A stretch of 64,000 nt of DNA from JBNGOQ01 sp050589645 (GCF_050589645.1 NZ_JBNGOQ010000004.1:62001-126000), one strand, 5' to 3'; shown: positions 26,591 through 35,418, counted from the first letter of the stretch. Program-made: numbers and translations. The notes: a model not told the origin generated them from the letters alone.

Positions 26591-27181
26591 CTATTGTTGT
26601 AAAGCGACCAATTTAGCAACATATTTTCCAATGAGGTCAAACTCCAGGTTAACCACGGTGCCCACCCGATAGGCATTGAACCGTGTATGTTCATAGGTAT
26701 ACGGAATTATGGCCACACTGAAGCTATGTGATCCCGAACCCACCACAGTGAGGCTGGTACCGTCAATGGTAATGGACCCCTTTTCAATGGTCACATTGTT
26801 TAGGGAAGGGTCATACTCAAAAGAAAAGAACCAGCTCCCGTCCTGTTCTGCGATTGCGGTGCATTGGGCGGTCTGGTCCACATGCCCCTGAACCAAATGT
26901 CCGTCTAGCCTGGAACCGAGTACCATGGCCCGTTCCAGATTAACAAGTTCACCAACCTTTAACCCCCCCAGGTTCGTCTTGTTTAAGGTTTCCTCAATAG
27001 CGGTTACCGTGTAGTTTTCACCGTTTATGGCCACTACGGTCAAGCAGACCCCGTTATGGGAAACGCTTTGGTCTATTTTTAATTCCTGGGCCAGGGAGGA
27101 GCTAAGCGTAATATGAAGATTACCGCCCTCCGTTTCCAAGCGGTCCACTTTGCCCAAAGTTTCAATTATCCCAGTAAACAT
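26591..27181 (-). CDS. ribE: Riboflavin synthase, alpha chain
   Basis: A 196-residue riboflavin synthase that converts two molecules of 6,7-dimethyl-8-ribityllumazine to riboflavin. The two lumazine-binding barrels are visible as an internal repeat: MFTGIIETLGKVDRLE at the start and LGSRLDGHLVQGHVDQTAQ near residue 90. SHNGVCLTVVAI and GTSLTVVGSG are the matched ligand loops, and the C-terminal helix (NLEFDLIGKYVAKLVAL) is the trimerisation part. Length is normal. It is divergent from pdxA. No FMN riboswitch is visible in the short gap, and the other rib genes are not in the window. Confidence 0.93.
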   Translation of the reverse strand: MFTGIIETLGKVDRLETEGGNLHITLSSSLAQELKIDQSVSHNGVCLTVVAINGENYTVTAIEETLNKTNLGGLKVGELVNLERAMVLGSRLDGHLVQGHVDQTAQCTAIAEQDGSWFFSFEYDPSLNNVTIEKGSITIDGTSLTVVGSGSHSFSVAIIPYTYEHTRFNAYRVGTVVNLEFDLIGKYVAKLVALQQ

Positions 27182-27242
27182 GGTTCGTTTAATTTAAGTA
27201 GTTTTGTGCTGTAAATTTAGAGATAATACCGGAATACACAGG

Positions 27243-28289
27243 ATGCAGGAAAGCAAAAAAATTAAAGTGGGGATATCTATTGGGGACTTGAACGGGATAG
27301 GGTGCGAAGTAGTGCTAAAGACTTTTGAGGACACCCGGATGTTGGATTTTTGCACGCCCGTAATTTTTGCCTCCAACAAGACCATTTCCTTTCAAAAAAA
27401 CGAACTGGGCATTGCAGTCAATTACCACGGCATAGCCCATGCCTCTAAAGCGATAGATGGGAAGCTAAATGTGGTGAACGTATGGAAGGAAGTACCAGAG
27501 ATAGCCTTCGGGCAGGCTACGGCCGAAGCCGGCAAATATGCCGTGAGGTCTTTGAAGGCGGCGGTTGAAGCCCTGAAAAAAGGAGAAATCGATGCGCTGG
27601 TCACAGCGCCGATCAACAAGAACAACATACAGGAAGCCGATTTCAAATTCCCGGGACACACCGACTATCTGGCACAGGAATTGGAGGGAGATAGCCTAAT
27701 GTTCATGGTTACCGATACGCTCAAAGTGGGATTGCTCACAGATCATGTAGCGGTAAAGGAGGTGTCCGATGCCATTACCCCAGAACTTATAAAACGGAAA
27801 GTTGCCCTCGTGGAAAAGTCCTTGAAAATGGATTTTGCGCAGCGCAAACCTAAAATTGCTATTTTGGGCATTAACCCGCATAGTGGGGACAACGGAGTCA
27901 TTGGAAAAGAGGACGATGAGGTGCTTAAACCCACCATCAAGGAATTAACCGATCTTGGGCATTTGGTGTACGGCCCCTATTCGGCGGATAGTTTTTTTGG
28001 TTCGGATGGATACAAGAATTTTGACGCTATTTTGGCAGCCTACCACGATCAGGGCCTTATTCCGTTTAAAACCCTTTCTTTTGGAAAGGGAGTTAATTTT
28101 ACCGCCGGCCTTTCCAGGGTACGGACCTCCCCCGATCATGGAACCGCTTATGAGATTGCAGGCAAGGGAAATGCGGACGCGAGCTCCTTCAAGGAGGCCT
28201 TGTTCACGGCATTGCGGATTTATAGGAACAGAATGGAATATAGAGAGCTCACGGAGAACCCCCTGCAAAAGCAAAAAATGAAGCGCTAG
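27243..28289 (+). CDS. pdxA: 4-hydroxythreonine-4-phosphate dehydrogenase
   Basis: A 348-residue PdxA enzyme, started at the ATG at 27243, which oxidises 4-phospho-hydroxy-threonine in pyridoxal phosphate synthesis. Key segments: GISIGDLNGIGCEV, LVTAPINKNNI, FPGHTDYLAQEL (metal His), YHDQGLIPFKTLSF and RTSPDHGTAYEIAGKG. All three metal-binding histidines are in place. The protein is cytosolic. A TAGTTTTG box at 27199-27206 is a possible -7 element in the divergent region shared with ribE. It is followed by the yceD-rpmF group after a separate promoter. Confidence 0.93.
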   Translation: MQESKKIKVGISIGDLNGIGCEVVLKTFEDTRMLDFCTPVIFASNKTISFQKNELGIAVNYHGIAHASKAIDGKLNVVNVWKEVPEIAFGQATAEAGKYAVRSLKAAVEALKKGEIDALVTAPINKNNIQEADFKFPGHTDYLAQELEGDSLMFMVTDTLKVGLLTDHVAVKEVSDAITPELIKRKVALVEKSLKMDFAQRKPKIAILGINPHSGDNGVIGKEDDEVLKPTIKELTDLGHLVYGPYSADSFFGSDGYKNFDAILAAYHDQGLIPFKTLSFGKGVNFTAGLSRVRTSPDHGTAYEIAGKGNADASSFKEALFTALRIYRNRMEYRELTENPLQKQKMKR

Positions 28290-28361
28290 CACCGGATGGA
28301 ACTTTAAAGAAATAGGCTTGGCCGAGCCCGTTTGGAACAAAATATATTTCGCCCATTATTG

Positions 28362-28391
28362 TTGGGTTTTACTAAAATAATAATATCTTTG
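28362..28391 (+). promoter_or_regulatory. Candidate promoter of the yceD-rpmF-fabH-accBC group
   Basis: A -7 box TATCTTTG (28384-28391) fits TAnnTTTG exactly. A TTG element of the -33 type occurs at 28362-28364 with a 19-base spacer, close to the spacing known for the Bacteroidota primary sigma factor. The start codon of the YceD-like gene is 44 bases downstream of the -7 box. Confidence 0.55.
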
Positions 28392-28435
28392 CACCCGCCT
28401 TTGATTAAGGCAGATACGTTAAACAAGCGTTGTAC

Positions 28436-28969
28436 ATGATGAAGCATAAGGAATTTGCTATTCCTTTCTCGGGATTAAAGCAAGGAAAGCACGAGTTTGA
28501 GTATCGTATTGAAAATAAGTTCTTTGAATCTTTTGGTTATGACGAGTTCAATGATGCCGCCATTGATTTAACGGTAATATTGAACAAGATGAGCACGATG
28601 TTGGAGTTGGAGCTAATGGCCAAAGGCACGGTCAATGTAAATTGCGATATTATTAGCGAGCCCTACGACCAACCTATTACGGCCAGTTTGGAATTGGTGG
28701 TAAAATTTGGGGAGGAATACAACGATGAGGATGACGACATATTGGTCATACCCCATGGCGAACATCAAGTCAATATTGCCCAGTATATTTATGAAATGCT
28801 GGTGTTGGCGGTACCTGCCAAAAGGGTTCATCCTGGAGTTTTGGATGGTACCAAACATTCGGAGGCCCTGCAAAAGTTACAGGAACTCCAACCAAAAGAG
28901 ACTAAGGAAAACAAGGGAGAAATAGATCCCAGATGGGATGCACTTAAAAAATTATTAACGGATAAATAA
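28436..28969 (+). CDS. YceD/DUF177 family protein
   Basis: About 177 residues, taking the first of two adjacent ATGs at 28436. The family typically precedes rpmF, as here (8-base gap). Members are linked to 23S rRNA maturation or regulation of ribosome and phospholipid genes. The sequence has the N-terminal AIPFSGLKQGKHEFEY and the acidic CxxC-free core (GTVNVNCDIISEPYDQPI with one Cys), then DEDDDILVIPHGEHQVNIAQYIYEMLVLAVP. The four-Cys zinc motif of some homologues is not present. The C-terminus PRWDALKKLL is the most conserved family end. Confidence 0.85.
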   Translation: MMKHKEFAIPFSGLKQGKHEFEYRIENKFFESFGYDEFNDAAIDLTVILNKMSTMLELELMAKGTVNVNCDIISEPYDQPITASLELVVKFGEEYNDEDDDILVIPHGEHQVNIAQYIYEMLVLAVPAKRVHPGVLDGTKHSEALQKLQELQPKETKENKGEIDPRWDALKKLLTDK

Positions 28970-28977
28970 GGTTCATA

Positions 28978-29175
28978 ATGGCACATCCAAAAAGAAAAAT
29001 CTCCAAGACCAGGAGAGATAAAAGAAGAACACATTATAAGGCTGTTGCCCCTACCCTGGCAAAGGACCCCACCACGGGTGAAATGCATTTGTACCATAGG
29101 GCGCATTGGCACGAAGGCAAATTGTACTATCGAGGTCAAATATTGATAGACAAGACTGAAGATGCGGTTGCATAA
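28978..29175 (+). CDS. rpmF: 50S ribosomal protein L32
   Basis: A 65-residue ribosomal protein L32 of the large subunit, with the standard basic start AHPKRKISKTRRDKRRTH and the body MHLYHRAHWHEGKLYYRGQIL. The zinc cysteines of some L32 forms are absent, which is usual in this phylum. It follows the YceD-type gene by 8 bases. A strong intrinsic terminator (29201-29232) stands between it and fabH, so part of the transcription probably stops here. Confidence 0.95.
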   Translation: MAHPKRKISKTRRDKRRTHYKAVAPTLAKDPTTGEMHLYHRAHWHEGKLYYRGQILIDKTEDAVA

Positions 29176-29200
29176 TTCAGCAGATAGATGATTTTTTGGG

Positions 29201-29232
29201 ACTCCCACTTTTAGATGAGTGGGAGTTTTTTT
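29201..29232 (+). terminator. Intrinsic terminator after rpmF
   Basis: Perfect 8-base stem (ACTCCCAC at 29201-29208 with GTGGGAGT at 29219-29226) around a 10-base loop, followed directly by a T-run. It separates rpmF from fabH. Confidence 0.85.
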
Positions 29233-29262
29233 ATGATTTTAAGTGAAATTCAAAAATCATTG

Positions 29263-29278
29263 CTTTTAAGGCTAAAAG
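29263..29278. promoter_or_regulatory. Inverted repeat in the fabH leader
   Basis: CTTTTA-AGGC-TAAAAG (29263-29278) is a perfect 6-base inverted repeat in the 119-base leader between the rpmF terminator and the rest of the fabH upstream region. AAAAATCATTGCTTTT and AAAAAATCATTACTTTT flank it as an imperfect direct repeat. It could be an operator for lipid-synthesis control, but no regulator is recognised. Confidence 0.35.
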
Positions 29279-29350
29279 TCCCAAAAAATCATTACTTTTC
29301 ACCAATTTTGAAGCATTTTTGAAGGTTTTTGGCAAAAAAACAGTTTTAGC

Positions 29351-30346
29351 ATGAGCAAACTAACGGCAGCCATTAAGGCTGTAGGAGCCTATGTCCCCGA
29401 CTTTGTGTTGACCAACAAAATTTTGGAAACCATGGTGGAGACCAATGATGAATGGATTACCAGTAGAACCGGTATAAAGGAAAGGAGAATTTTAAAAGAA
29501 GAGGGGCAAGGAACTTCGTATATGGCCATAAGGGCGGCCAAAGACCTTATTAGGAAAAGGAATCTAGATCCCAAAGAAATAGATTTGGTGTTAGTGGCTA
29601 CCGCCACGCCGGATCTCATGGTTGCAGCAACTGCTGCGTATACCGCTTCGGAAATTGGGGCTACCAACGCCTTTTCCTATGACCTGCAGGCCGCATGTTC
29701 CAGTTTTTTATATGGGATGTCAACGGCGGCTAGTTATATTGAATCGGGTCGCTATAAAAAGATCCTGTTGATCGGAGCAGATAAAATGTCTTCGATTATT
29801 GACTATACCGATAGGACTACCTGTATCATCTTCGGTGATGGAGCAGGGGCGGTACTTTTTGAACCTAATACGGAAGGCCTGGGCCTTCAGGACGAGTTCC
29901 TCAGATCCGATGGTATAGGTAGGGAATTTTTAAAGATGGATGCGGGGGGATCAATGCTACCTGCCTCTGAAGAGACGGTAAGGAACAAACAGCATTATGT
30001 GTACCAGGACGGGAAATCCGTGTTTAAGTTCGCAGTTTCCAATATGGCCGATGTTTCCGCCAAAATCATGGAACGCAATGGTCTTACGCACGAAGATGTG
30101 CATTGGTTGGTGCCTCATCAGGCCAACAAACGCATTATAGACGCTACGGCCAAACGTATGGGATTGGATGCTGAAAAGGTGATGATCAACATCCATAAAT
30201 ATGGCAATACCACCTCGGCCACTTTACCGCTTTTGTTGCACGATTACGAGCAACAATTAAAAAAGGGCGATAACCTGGTTTTCGCTGCCTTTGGGGGCGG
30301 ATTTACCTGGGGATCAATATATTTAAAGTGGGCGTACAACCCATAG
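29351..30346 (+). CDS. fabH: 3-oxoacyl-ACP synthase III (KAS III)
   Basis: A 331-residue FabH that starts fatty-acid synthesis by condensing acetyl-CoA (or a branched starter) with malonyl-ACP. The catalytic triad is complete: Cys116 in QAACSSF, His256 in PHQANKR and Asn286 in YGNTTSA. TSRTGIKERR and GDGAGAVLFE are also typical. It lies between rpmF and accB, the usual lipid-gene arrangement. The ATG at 29351 is preceded by a T-rich leader carrying an inverted repeat. Cytosolic dimer; assignment is secure. Confidence 0.96.
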   Translation: MSKLTAAIKAVGAYVPDFVLTNKILETMVETNDEWITSRTGIKERRILKEEGQGTSYMAIRAAKDLIRKRNLDPKEIDLVLVATATPDLMVAATAAYTASEIGATNAFSYDLQAACSSFLYGMSTAASYIESGRYKKILLIGADKMSSIIDYTDRTTCIIFGDGAGAVLFEPNTEGLGLQDEFLRSDGIGREFLKMDAGGSMLPASEETVRNKQHYVYQDGKSVFKFAVSNMADVSAKIMERNGLTHEDVHWLVPHQANKRIIDATAKRMGLDAEKVMINIHKYGNTTSATLPLLLHDYEQQLKKGDNLVFAAFGGGFTWGSIYLKWAYNP

Positions 30347-30374
30347 ACTAATTCAAACAACTAAATAGAACACC

Positions 30375-30863
30375 ATGGATATTAAAGAGATTCAAAGTCT
30401 AATCAGATTTGTGGCAAAGTCAGGGGCCAGTGAGGTAAAACTGGAGATGGAGGATATTAAGATCACCATCCGTACCGGGGCGGTAGGTTCCGCACCGGAA
30501 ACCACCTTTGTACAGCAAATACCGGTTGCAGGTGCACCCGTAGCACCGGTCCCTCCAGTACAGGCAGAGGTGCCTGCCGCAGAAAGTGAAACACCAAGCT
30601 CTGCAGCAGAGGACGACTCTAAATATATTACCATAAAATCACCCATTATAGGGACCTTCTACAGAAAGTCGGCTCCAGATAAGCCTGCTTTTGTGGAGGT
30701 CGGGGACACCATAGCCAAAGGCGACGTCCTTTGCGTGATTGAAGCCATGAAGCTTTTTAACGATATTGAATCCGAGGTAGCCGGAAAAATTGTGAAGGTA
30801 TTGGTGGAAGATTCCTCACCGGTAGAATTTGATCAACCTTTGTTCTTGATCGATCCATCTTAG
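30375..30863 (+). CDS. accB: Acetyl-CoA carboxylase biotin carboxyl carrier protein
   Basis: A 162-residue BCCP. The N-terminal KEIQSLIRFVAKSGASEVKLEM is followed by a Pro/Ala-rich linker (about 45-80). The biotinyl domain has the attachment motif EAMKLFND with the modified Lys at residue 126, flanked by GDVLCVI and VAGKIVKVLVEDSSPVEFDQ. The carrier takes CO2 from AccC and passes it to the carboxyltransferase. accC starts 92 bases later. The carboxyltransferase subunits are not in the window. Confidence 0.96.
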   Translation: MDIKEIQSLIRFVAKSGASEVKLEMEDIKITIRTGAVGSAPETTFVQQIPVAGAPVAPVPPVQAEVPAAESETPSSAAEDDSKYITIKSPIIGTFYRKSAPDKPAFVEVGDTIAKGDVLCVIEAMKLFNDIESEVAGKIVKVLVEDSSPVEFDQPLFLIDPS

Positions 30864-30955
30864 TAAATTTTAAGGGGTAAACTACAAGTAATGAGCGTAT
30901 TACCTGTATCTGAACCTGTTTAAAACTTAGAATTTAAAATTTAAAATTTCGGAAG

Positions 30956-32308
30956 ATGTTTAAAAAAATACTGATAGCCAATAGGGGCGAGATTGCACTT
31001 CGGATTATAAGGACCTGTAAGGAAATGGGGATAAAGACCGTTGCCGTCTATTCCAAGGCGGATGAGGAAAGTCTACATGTGCGCTTTGCAGATGAAGCCG
31101 TATGTATCGGTCCGGCACCTAGCAGTGAATCCTATTTAAAAATACCCAATATTATTGCAGCGGCGGAGATTACCAATGCGGATGCCATTCATCCCGGATA
31201 TGGATTTTTATCTGAAAATTCCAAGTTTTCAAAGATCTGCGCCGAGCACGAAATCAAGTTTATAGGGGCTTCGGGTGAGCATATCGATAAAATGGGTGAC
31301 AAGGCTACGGCCAAGGAAACTATGAAGAAGGCAGGCGTACCTACAATTCCCGGATCGGATGGGTTACTGGAATCTGTCACCGAGGCTAAGAAAATTGCCA
31401 AAAAAATGGGCTACCCTGTAATGATAAAGGCCACTGCAGGTGGCGGGGGAAAAGGCATGCGGGCTGTTTGGAAGGAGGAGCAAATGACAGATCTCTATGA
31501 GAGCGCTGTACAAGAAGCTTCAGCAGCCTTTGGCAATGGCGCGATGTATATGGAAAAGCTGATCGAGGAACCGCGCCATATCGAAATACAAGTTGTAGGG
31601 GACCAATATGGTAAAGCATGCCACCTTTCCGAAAGGGACTGCTCCATACAAAGGCGGCACCAAAAACTGACCGAGGAAACCCCATCTCCCTTTATGACCG
31701 ATAAGCTTAGGGACGATATGGGAAAGGCCGCGGTAAAAGCTGCCGAATACATAAAGTACGAGGGCGCAGGCACGGTAGAGTTTTTAGTGGACAAACACCG
31801 AAACTTCTATTTTATGGAGATGAATACCCGGATACAGGTAGAACATCCCATTACGGAGCAGGTCATTGACTACGATTTAATCAGGGAACAAATTCTGGTT
31901 GCCGGTGGCGTGCCCATCTCTGGAAAGAACTATGTGCCCAATCTACACTCCATAGAGTGCAGGATCAACGCAGAAGACCCGTATAACGATTTTAGACCAT
32001 CTCCAGGTAAGATTACCACCCTTCATACCCCGGGAGGGCATGGAATTAGACTGGATACCCATGTCTACAGCGGCTATACGATTCCGCCTAACTATGACTC
32101 CATGATAGCTAAATTGATTACCACTGCCCAGACCAGGGAAGAGGCCATCAATAAGATGAAACGGGCTTTGGATGAGTTTGTCATAGAGGGGATACGGACC
32201 ACGATACCTTTTCACAGACAATTGATGGACCATCCGGATTATTTGGCCGGGAACTATACCACCAAATTCATGGAGGATTTTGAAATGGAACCACAAGCAG
32301 ATGATTAA
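30956..32308 (+). CDS. accC: Acetyl-CoA carboxylase biotin carboxylase subunit
   Basis: A 450-residue biotin carboxylase with the ATP-grasp fold. Visible motifs: FKKILIANRGEIALRIIRTCKEMG, YGFLSENSKFS, the glycine-rich ATP loop TAGGGGKGMRAVW, the metal/ATP segment MEMNTRIQVEHPITEQV and the biotin-pocket Arg in NDFRPSPGKI. It carboxylates the biotin on AccB with ATP and bicarbonate. Normal length, complete. A strong terminator follows directly at 32315-32340, so it ends the lipid operon. Confidence 0.97.
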   Translation: MFKKILIANRGEIALRIIRTCKEMGIKTVAVYSKADEESLHVRFADEAVCIGPAPSSESYLKIPNIIAAAEITNADAIHPGYGFLSENSKFSKICAEHEIKFIGASGEHIDKMGDKATAKETMKKAGVPTIPGSDGLLESVTEAKKIAKKMGYPVMIKATAGGGGKGMRAVWKEEQMTDLYESAVQEASAAFGNGAMYMEKLIEEPRHIEIQVVGDQYGKACHLSERDCSIQRRHQKLTEETPSPFMTDKLRDDMGKAAVKAAEYIKYEGAGTVEFLVDKHRNFYFMEMNTRIQVEHPITEQVIDYDLIREQILVAGGVPISGKNYVPNLHSIECRINAEDPYNDFRPSPGKITTLHTPGGHGIRLDTHVYSGYTIPPNYDSMIAKLITTAQTREEAINKMKRALDEFVIEGIRTTIPFHRQLMDHPDYLAGNYTTKFMEDFEMEPQADD

Positions 32309-32314
32309 TTTACA

Positions 32315-32340
32315 AACTCCGGCCAGCACCGGAGTTTTTT
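32315..32340 (+). terminator. Intrinsic terminator after accC
   Basis: Perfect 8-base stem (AACTCCGG at 32315-32322 with CCGGAGTT at 32329-32336), 6-base loop, and a T-run reaching 32340. It begins 6 bases after the accC stop and ends just before the next start. Confidence 0.88.
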
Positions 32341-32344
32341 ATAC

Positions 32345-33463
32345 ATGAGCATGGACCTAAGTTACTGGGAGTACAAGACCTGGTTGTCACATATCGATTT
32401 TACCGTTGTAGGAAGCGGTATTGTTGGGCTCACATCTGCGCTCCGACTTAGGGAACGGTTTCCCGAAGCCAAGATTTTAGTGCTCGAAAAGGGGACCTTG
32501 CCGCAAGGAGCCAGCACGAAAAATGCCGGTTTTGCATGCTTTGGGAGCATTTCCGAAATTTTGGCAGACCTCAGCCAGCATTCCGAAGAAGAGGTCCTTG
32601 ATCTGGTCCAAATGCGATGGGACGGCATACAAGTACTGCGCAGTAACTTAGGGGATTCCCTTATCGATCTCAGAAATTATGGCGGGCACGAGGTTTTTTT
32701 GGAAAGCCAAAATGAACTGTACGAACGCTGTTTGGCAAACATTGACAAGGTAAATGACCTGCTGGAACCTGTATTCAGACAGCGCCCATTTGCAGAACAG
32801 ACCAATGTGTTCAAGTTTGAAAAAGTAAAACAAAATTACATCACCAATAGTTTGGAGGCCCAGTTGGATACGGGCAAATTGATGCAGCAGTTGTTGCGGC
32901 GGACACGGGAAGCAGGGATAAGCATTTTGAATTCCGTAGCCGTTGGAGGGTTTGAGGAAACAGGAAGCAAGGTAGCGATAAAGACAGATCAGTTTGAATT
33001 GGAAACCCAGAACCTCTTAATTGCCACCAACGGATTTGCATCACAACTCGTACAAGCGGATATTAGGCCGGCCAGGGCTCAGGTGTTGATTACCAAACCC
33101 ATAGGGAAACTTCATATTAAAGGCACCTTCCATCTGGACGAGGGCTACTACTACTTTCGGAATATAGACCAGAGGATCCTTCTGGGAGGTGGCCGTAATT
33201 TGGATTTCGAAGGAGAGGAAACCATGGATTTCGGCAAGACCAAACTGATTCAAAACCAACTGGAAACAATGCTCCACGAAATTATTCTACCAGGGGTTCC
33301 TTTCGCCGTAGAACGGCGTTGGAGCGGTATTATGGGAACCGGGCCCCAAAAACGACCCGTGATAAAACAGCTTTCGGACCATGTCTATTGTGGTGTCCGT
33401 CTTGGCGGGATGGGTGTTGCCATTGGCAGCCTGGTTGGAAAGGCGTTGGCAGATCTTGTGTAG
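32345..33463 (+). CDS. FAD-dependent oxidoreductase (DAO family)
   Basis: A 372-residue flavoprotein of the D-amino-acid-oxidase / GlpO-like superfamily. The FAD-binding motif is DFTVVGSGIVGLTSALRLRE near residues 18-38. STKNAGFACFGS is the flavin-contact loop seen in amine and glycine oxidase types. LIATNGF and, near the C-terminus, RRWSGIMGTG and GVRLGGMGVAIG complete the pattern. The substrate is likely an amino acid or amine; it cannot be fixed from sequence. The start lies 4 bases after the accC terminator, so it probably has its own promoter inside that region or depends on read-through. Confidence 0.85.
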   Translation: MSMDLSYWEYKTWLSHIDFTVVGSGIVGLTSALRLRERFPEAKILVLEKGTLPQGASTKNAGFACFGSISEILADLSQHSEEEVLDLVQMRWDGIQVLRSNLGDSLIDLRNYGGHEVFLESQNELYERCLANIDKVNDLLEPVFRQRPFAEQTNVFKFEKVKQNYITNSLEAQLDTGKLMQQLLRRTREAGISILNSVAVGGFEETGSKVAIKTDQFELETQNLLIATNGFASQLVQADIRPARAQVLITKPIGKLHIKGTFHLDEGYYYFRNIDQRILLGGGRNLDFEGEETMDFGKTKLIQNQLETMLHEIILPGVPFAVERRWSGIMGTGPQKRPVIKQLSDHVYCGVRLGGMGVAIGSLVGKALADLV

Positions 33464-33511
33464 TGATTTCCGGTGAAAAAAGCAATTGGATATAGGCATC
33501 AGTATACCAGT

Positions 33512-33970
33512 ATGGACACAAACCCGATCAAACAGCAGCTTTACGATTTTTGTCAAACCTATGCCAAGGACAGGGTAACGCGTCTCCAAACCCAAATGGC
33601 CACTTTGCAGGAGTCATTATTTTCGGAGACGAAGAGCAGTGCTGGAGACAAGCACGAAACCGGAAGGGCAATCATGCAACTCGAAAGGGAGCGGTTGGGA
33701 CAGCAGTTGGCGGTGGCGGAAGCGCTGACGCAGGCACTTACAAAAGTGAACATCAACCCGCTCAAGGGCCCCATAGGCCTTGGGAGTTTGGTGCGCACGA
33801 ACAAAGCCAATTATTTTTTGGCTATTTCTGCAGGGGAGTGCCATGCAGAGGGAGGGCTGGTATATTGTATTTCTCCCAACACACCCATTGGCGGTTTCCT
33901 TTTGGGAAAATCGGTAGGGGACGTCTTCGTTTTTAACGACAAGGAGATTACCGTTCTGGAAGTCCGGTAG
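33512..33970 (+). CDS. Gre-like small protein (GreA/GreB C-terminal type)
   Basis: About 152 residues from the ATG at 33512. An N-terminal coiled-coil-like part (QLYDFCQTYAKDRVTRLQTQM ... LERERLGQQLAVAEALTQAL) leads into a C-terminal FKBP-like domain. The latter has SPNTPIGGFLLGKSVGDVFVF, the same pattern as the GreA/GreB domain that binds RNA polymerase. Such Bacteroidota proteins are often listed as hypothetical or mislabelled. The acidic tip residues needed for transcript cleavage are not evident, so it may bind the RNA polymerase secondary channel without GreA activity. Confidence 0.65.
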   Translation: MDTNPIKQQLYDFCQTYAKDRVTRLQTQMATLQESLFSETKSSAGDKHETGRAIMQLERERLGQQLAVAEALTQALTKVNINPLKGPIGLGSLVRTNKANYFLAISAGECHAEGGLVYCISPNTPIGGFLLGKSVGDVFVFNDKEITVLEVR

Positions 33971-33973
33971 TCC

Positions 33974-34396
33974 CTAGTCCAAATCGGGTTTTTTTCTACC
34001 TGCTTTTTTTTCGGCCGTTTTCTGTTTGGCCCTTAGGCGTTTTTCCTTGGCCGTCTTGGAGGGCTTGGTCTTTTTCCTTTTCTTTTGGACCTTGAGTAGG
34101 TTTTCAAGAAGGTTTAGGAAGCGCTGGGTAACCAGTTCCTTGTTCCGATATTGGCTTCGGGTTTCATCGCATTGTAAAAGGAGCGAGCCCTCTTTGTTAA
34201 GTCTGTTTTCCAGCTTTTCATACAAACGGTCCTTCTCGGTTTCGGAGAGGCCGTTGGAACCCGCGAGGTCAAAGGACAGTTCTATTTTGGTGGACACCTT
34301 GTTTACGTGTTGTCCTCCGGCACCACCACTCCTGATGGCCTTATAACGTAGTTCCTTTACCACTTGGTCCTTGTTCAAAGTAGACGTTTCCTGCAA
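33974..34396 (-). CDS. arfB: Peptidyl-tRNA hydrolase ArfB (ribosome rescue)
   Basis: A 140-residue class-I release-factor-like protein that frees peptides from stalled ribosomes without a codon. The catalytic GGQ lies in SGGAGGQHVNKVST (around residues 24-36). The C-terminal tail (KKRKKTKPSKTAKEKRLRAK) is long and basic, as needed to enter the empty mRNA channel. LLLQCDETRSQYRNKELVTQRF is the connecting helix. Length is right for ArfB/YaeJ. It converges on the Gre-like gene with 3 bases between stops. Confidence 0.92.
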   Translation of the reverse strand: MQETSTLNKDQVVKELRYKAIRSGGAGGQHVNKVSTKIELSFDLAGSNGLSETEKDRLYEKLENRLNKEGSLLLQCDETRSQYRNKELVTQRFLNLLENLLKVQKKRKKTKPSKTAKEKRLRAKQKTAEKKAGRKKPDLD

Positions 34397-34443
34397 AGGT
34401 ACTTAAATAGGGCGATTGACACATGCGCCAATGGCTGTTCCGA

Positions 34444-35418
34444 CTAGGGCATTAAGCGGCTGTTGATGGTTTCAAGAGAGATATTCAGAAACACCTTGGT
34501 ATCGGGATCCAGACCATCGGCGGACTCAAAATAGATGATATGTCCGTCGTATTCCCCCTTGATCATAAAATGGCTTCCCATGGGATAGGCTTTTTTGACC
34601 GTTATTTCCAGACCTGAAGTTTCGGAAACCCGGAATTCATGGGCATAAACAATAATTCTTCTTTTAGTATCCGCATAGGACTTTACAATATTGATGGGGA
34701 TTTCATTGGCCTCTCCGAAAAGGGAGGCAACATATATGTGCTTTGGGTTTTTGTACAGTTCCAAAGTATCCTTGTCCGCAAGGATCTGTTGGTCTTTCAG
34801 TACAATGACCCTATCGGCAAAAGGAAGGATGTCATGGTAATCATGGGTAGCGGTCAAACAGGTAATCCCTCGCGTTTTAAGGTAGTCGAAGAGATTTCTA
34901 CGCAGACTGTTTTTTCTAAAATTATCAATATGACTAAAGGGCTCGTCCAGCAAAAGGATTTCTGGTTCCTGCGCCAATACCCTTGCCAGGGCTACCCGCT
35001 GTTGCTGCCCTCCGCTGAGGTTCTTGACCTTAGTTTTCGAGAAATCTTCCATTTCGATCATCTGCAACAGCTCCATGCTGCGCCGTTCCATTTCCTCGGG
35101 TTCAAAAACGGAAAGGTACTGCCCAATGTTTTCCTTTACCGTGGTATACGGCATTAGATCGAAATCCTGGGAGAGGTATTTCATATAAGGTTCCCCGGGG
35201 ACCAAATTGTATAAGGGGCCCATTACCTGGGACTTGCTCCAATGCACCGTTCCCACCTTGAGCTGTAGCAGACCGTAGATAATCTTTAATAGGGTGCTTT
35301 TGCCACATCCACTTTCACCCATAATGGCCACGTGCTCCCCTGCACCTATGGTAAAACTTATGTCTTCCAAGACCGGATGCTTGTCATAAGCAAAGGAAAT
35401 ATGGTCTACCTTGAGCAT
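34444..35418 (-). CDS. ABC transporter ATP-binding protein, orphan
   Basis: About 324 residues from the ATG at 35418. The nucleotide-binding domain is complete: Walker A GESGCGKST, Q-loop region YLSQDFDLMPY, signature LSGGQQQR, Walker B ILLLDEP and switch His in ATHDYHD. After about residue 230 there is an extra C-terminal domain (YASLFGEANEIPINIV ... TKVFLNISLETINSRL) resembling a TOBE-like regulatory part of importer ATPases. No permease or binding-protein gene is adjacent, so the partner is encoded elsewhere. The substrate is unknown. Confidence 0.82.
   Translation of the reverse strand: MLKVDHISFAYDKHPVLEDISFTIGAGEHVAIMGESGCGKSTLLKIIYGLLQLKVGTVHWSKSQVMGPLYNLVPGEPYMKYLSQDFDLMPYTTVKENIGQYLSVFEPEEMERRSMELLQMIEMEDFSKTKVKNLSGGQQQRVALARVLAQEPEILLLDEPFSHIDNFRKNSLRRNLFDYLKTRGITCLTATHDYHDILPFADRVIVLKDQQILADKDTLELYKNPKHIYVASLFGEANEIPINIVKSYADTKRRIIVYAHEFRVSETSGLEITVKKAYPMGSHFMIKGEYDGHIIYFESADGLDPDTKVFLNISLETINSRLMP

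Noticed and set aside
26582..27243. FMN riboswitch near ribE
   Set aside because: The upstream region of ribE is only about 60 bases and shared with pdxA; no conserved RFN structure can fit.
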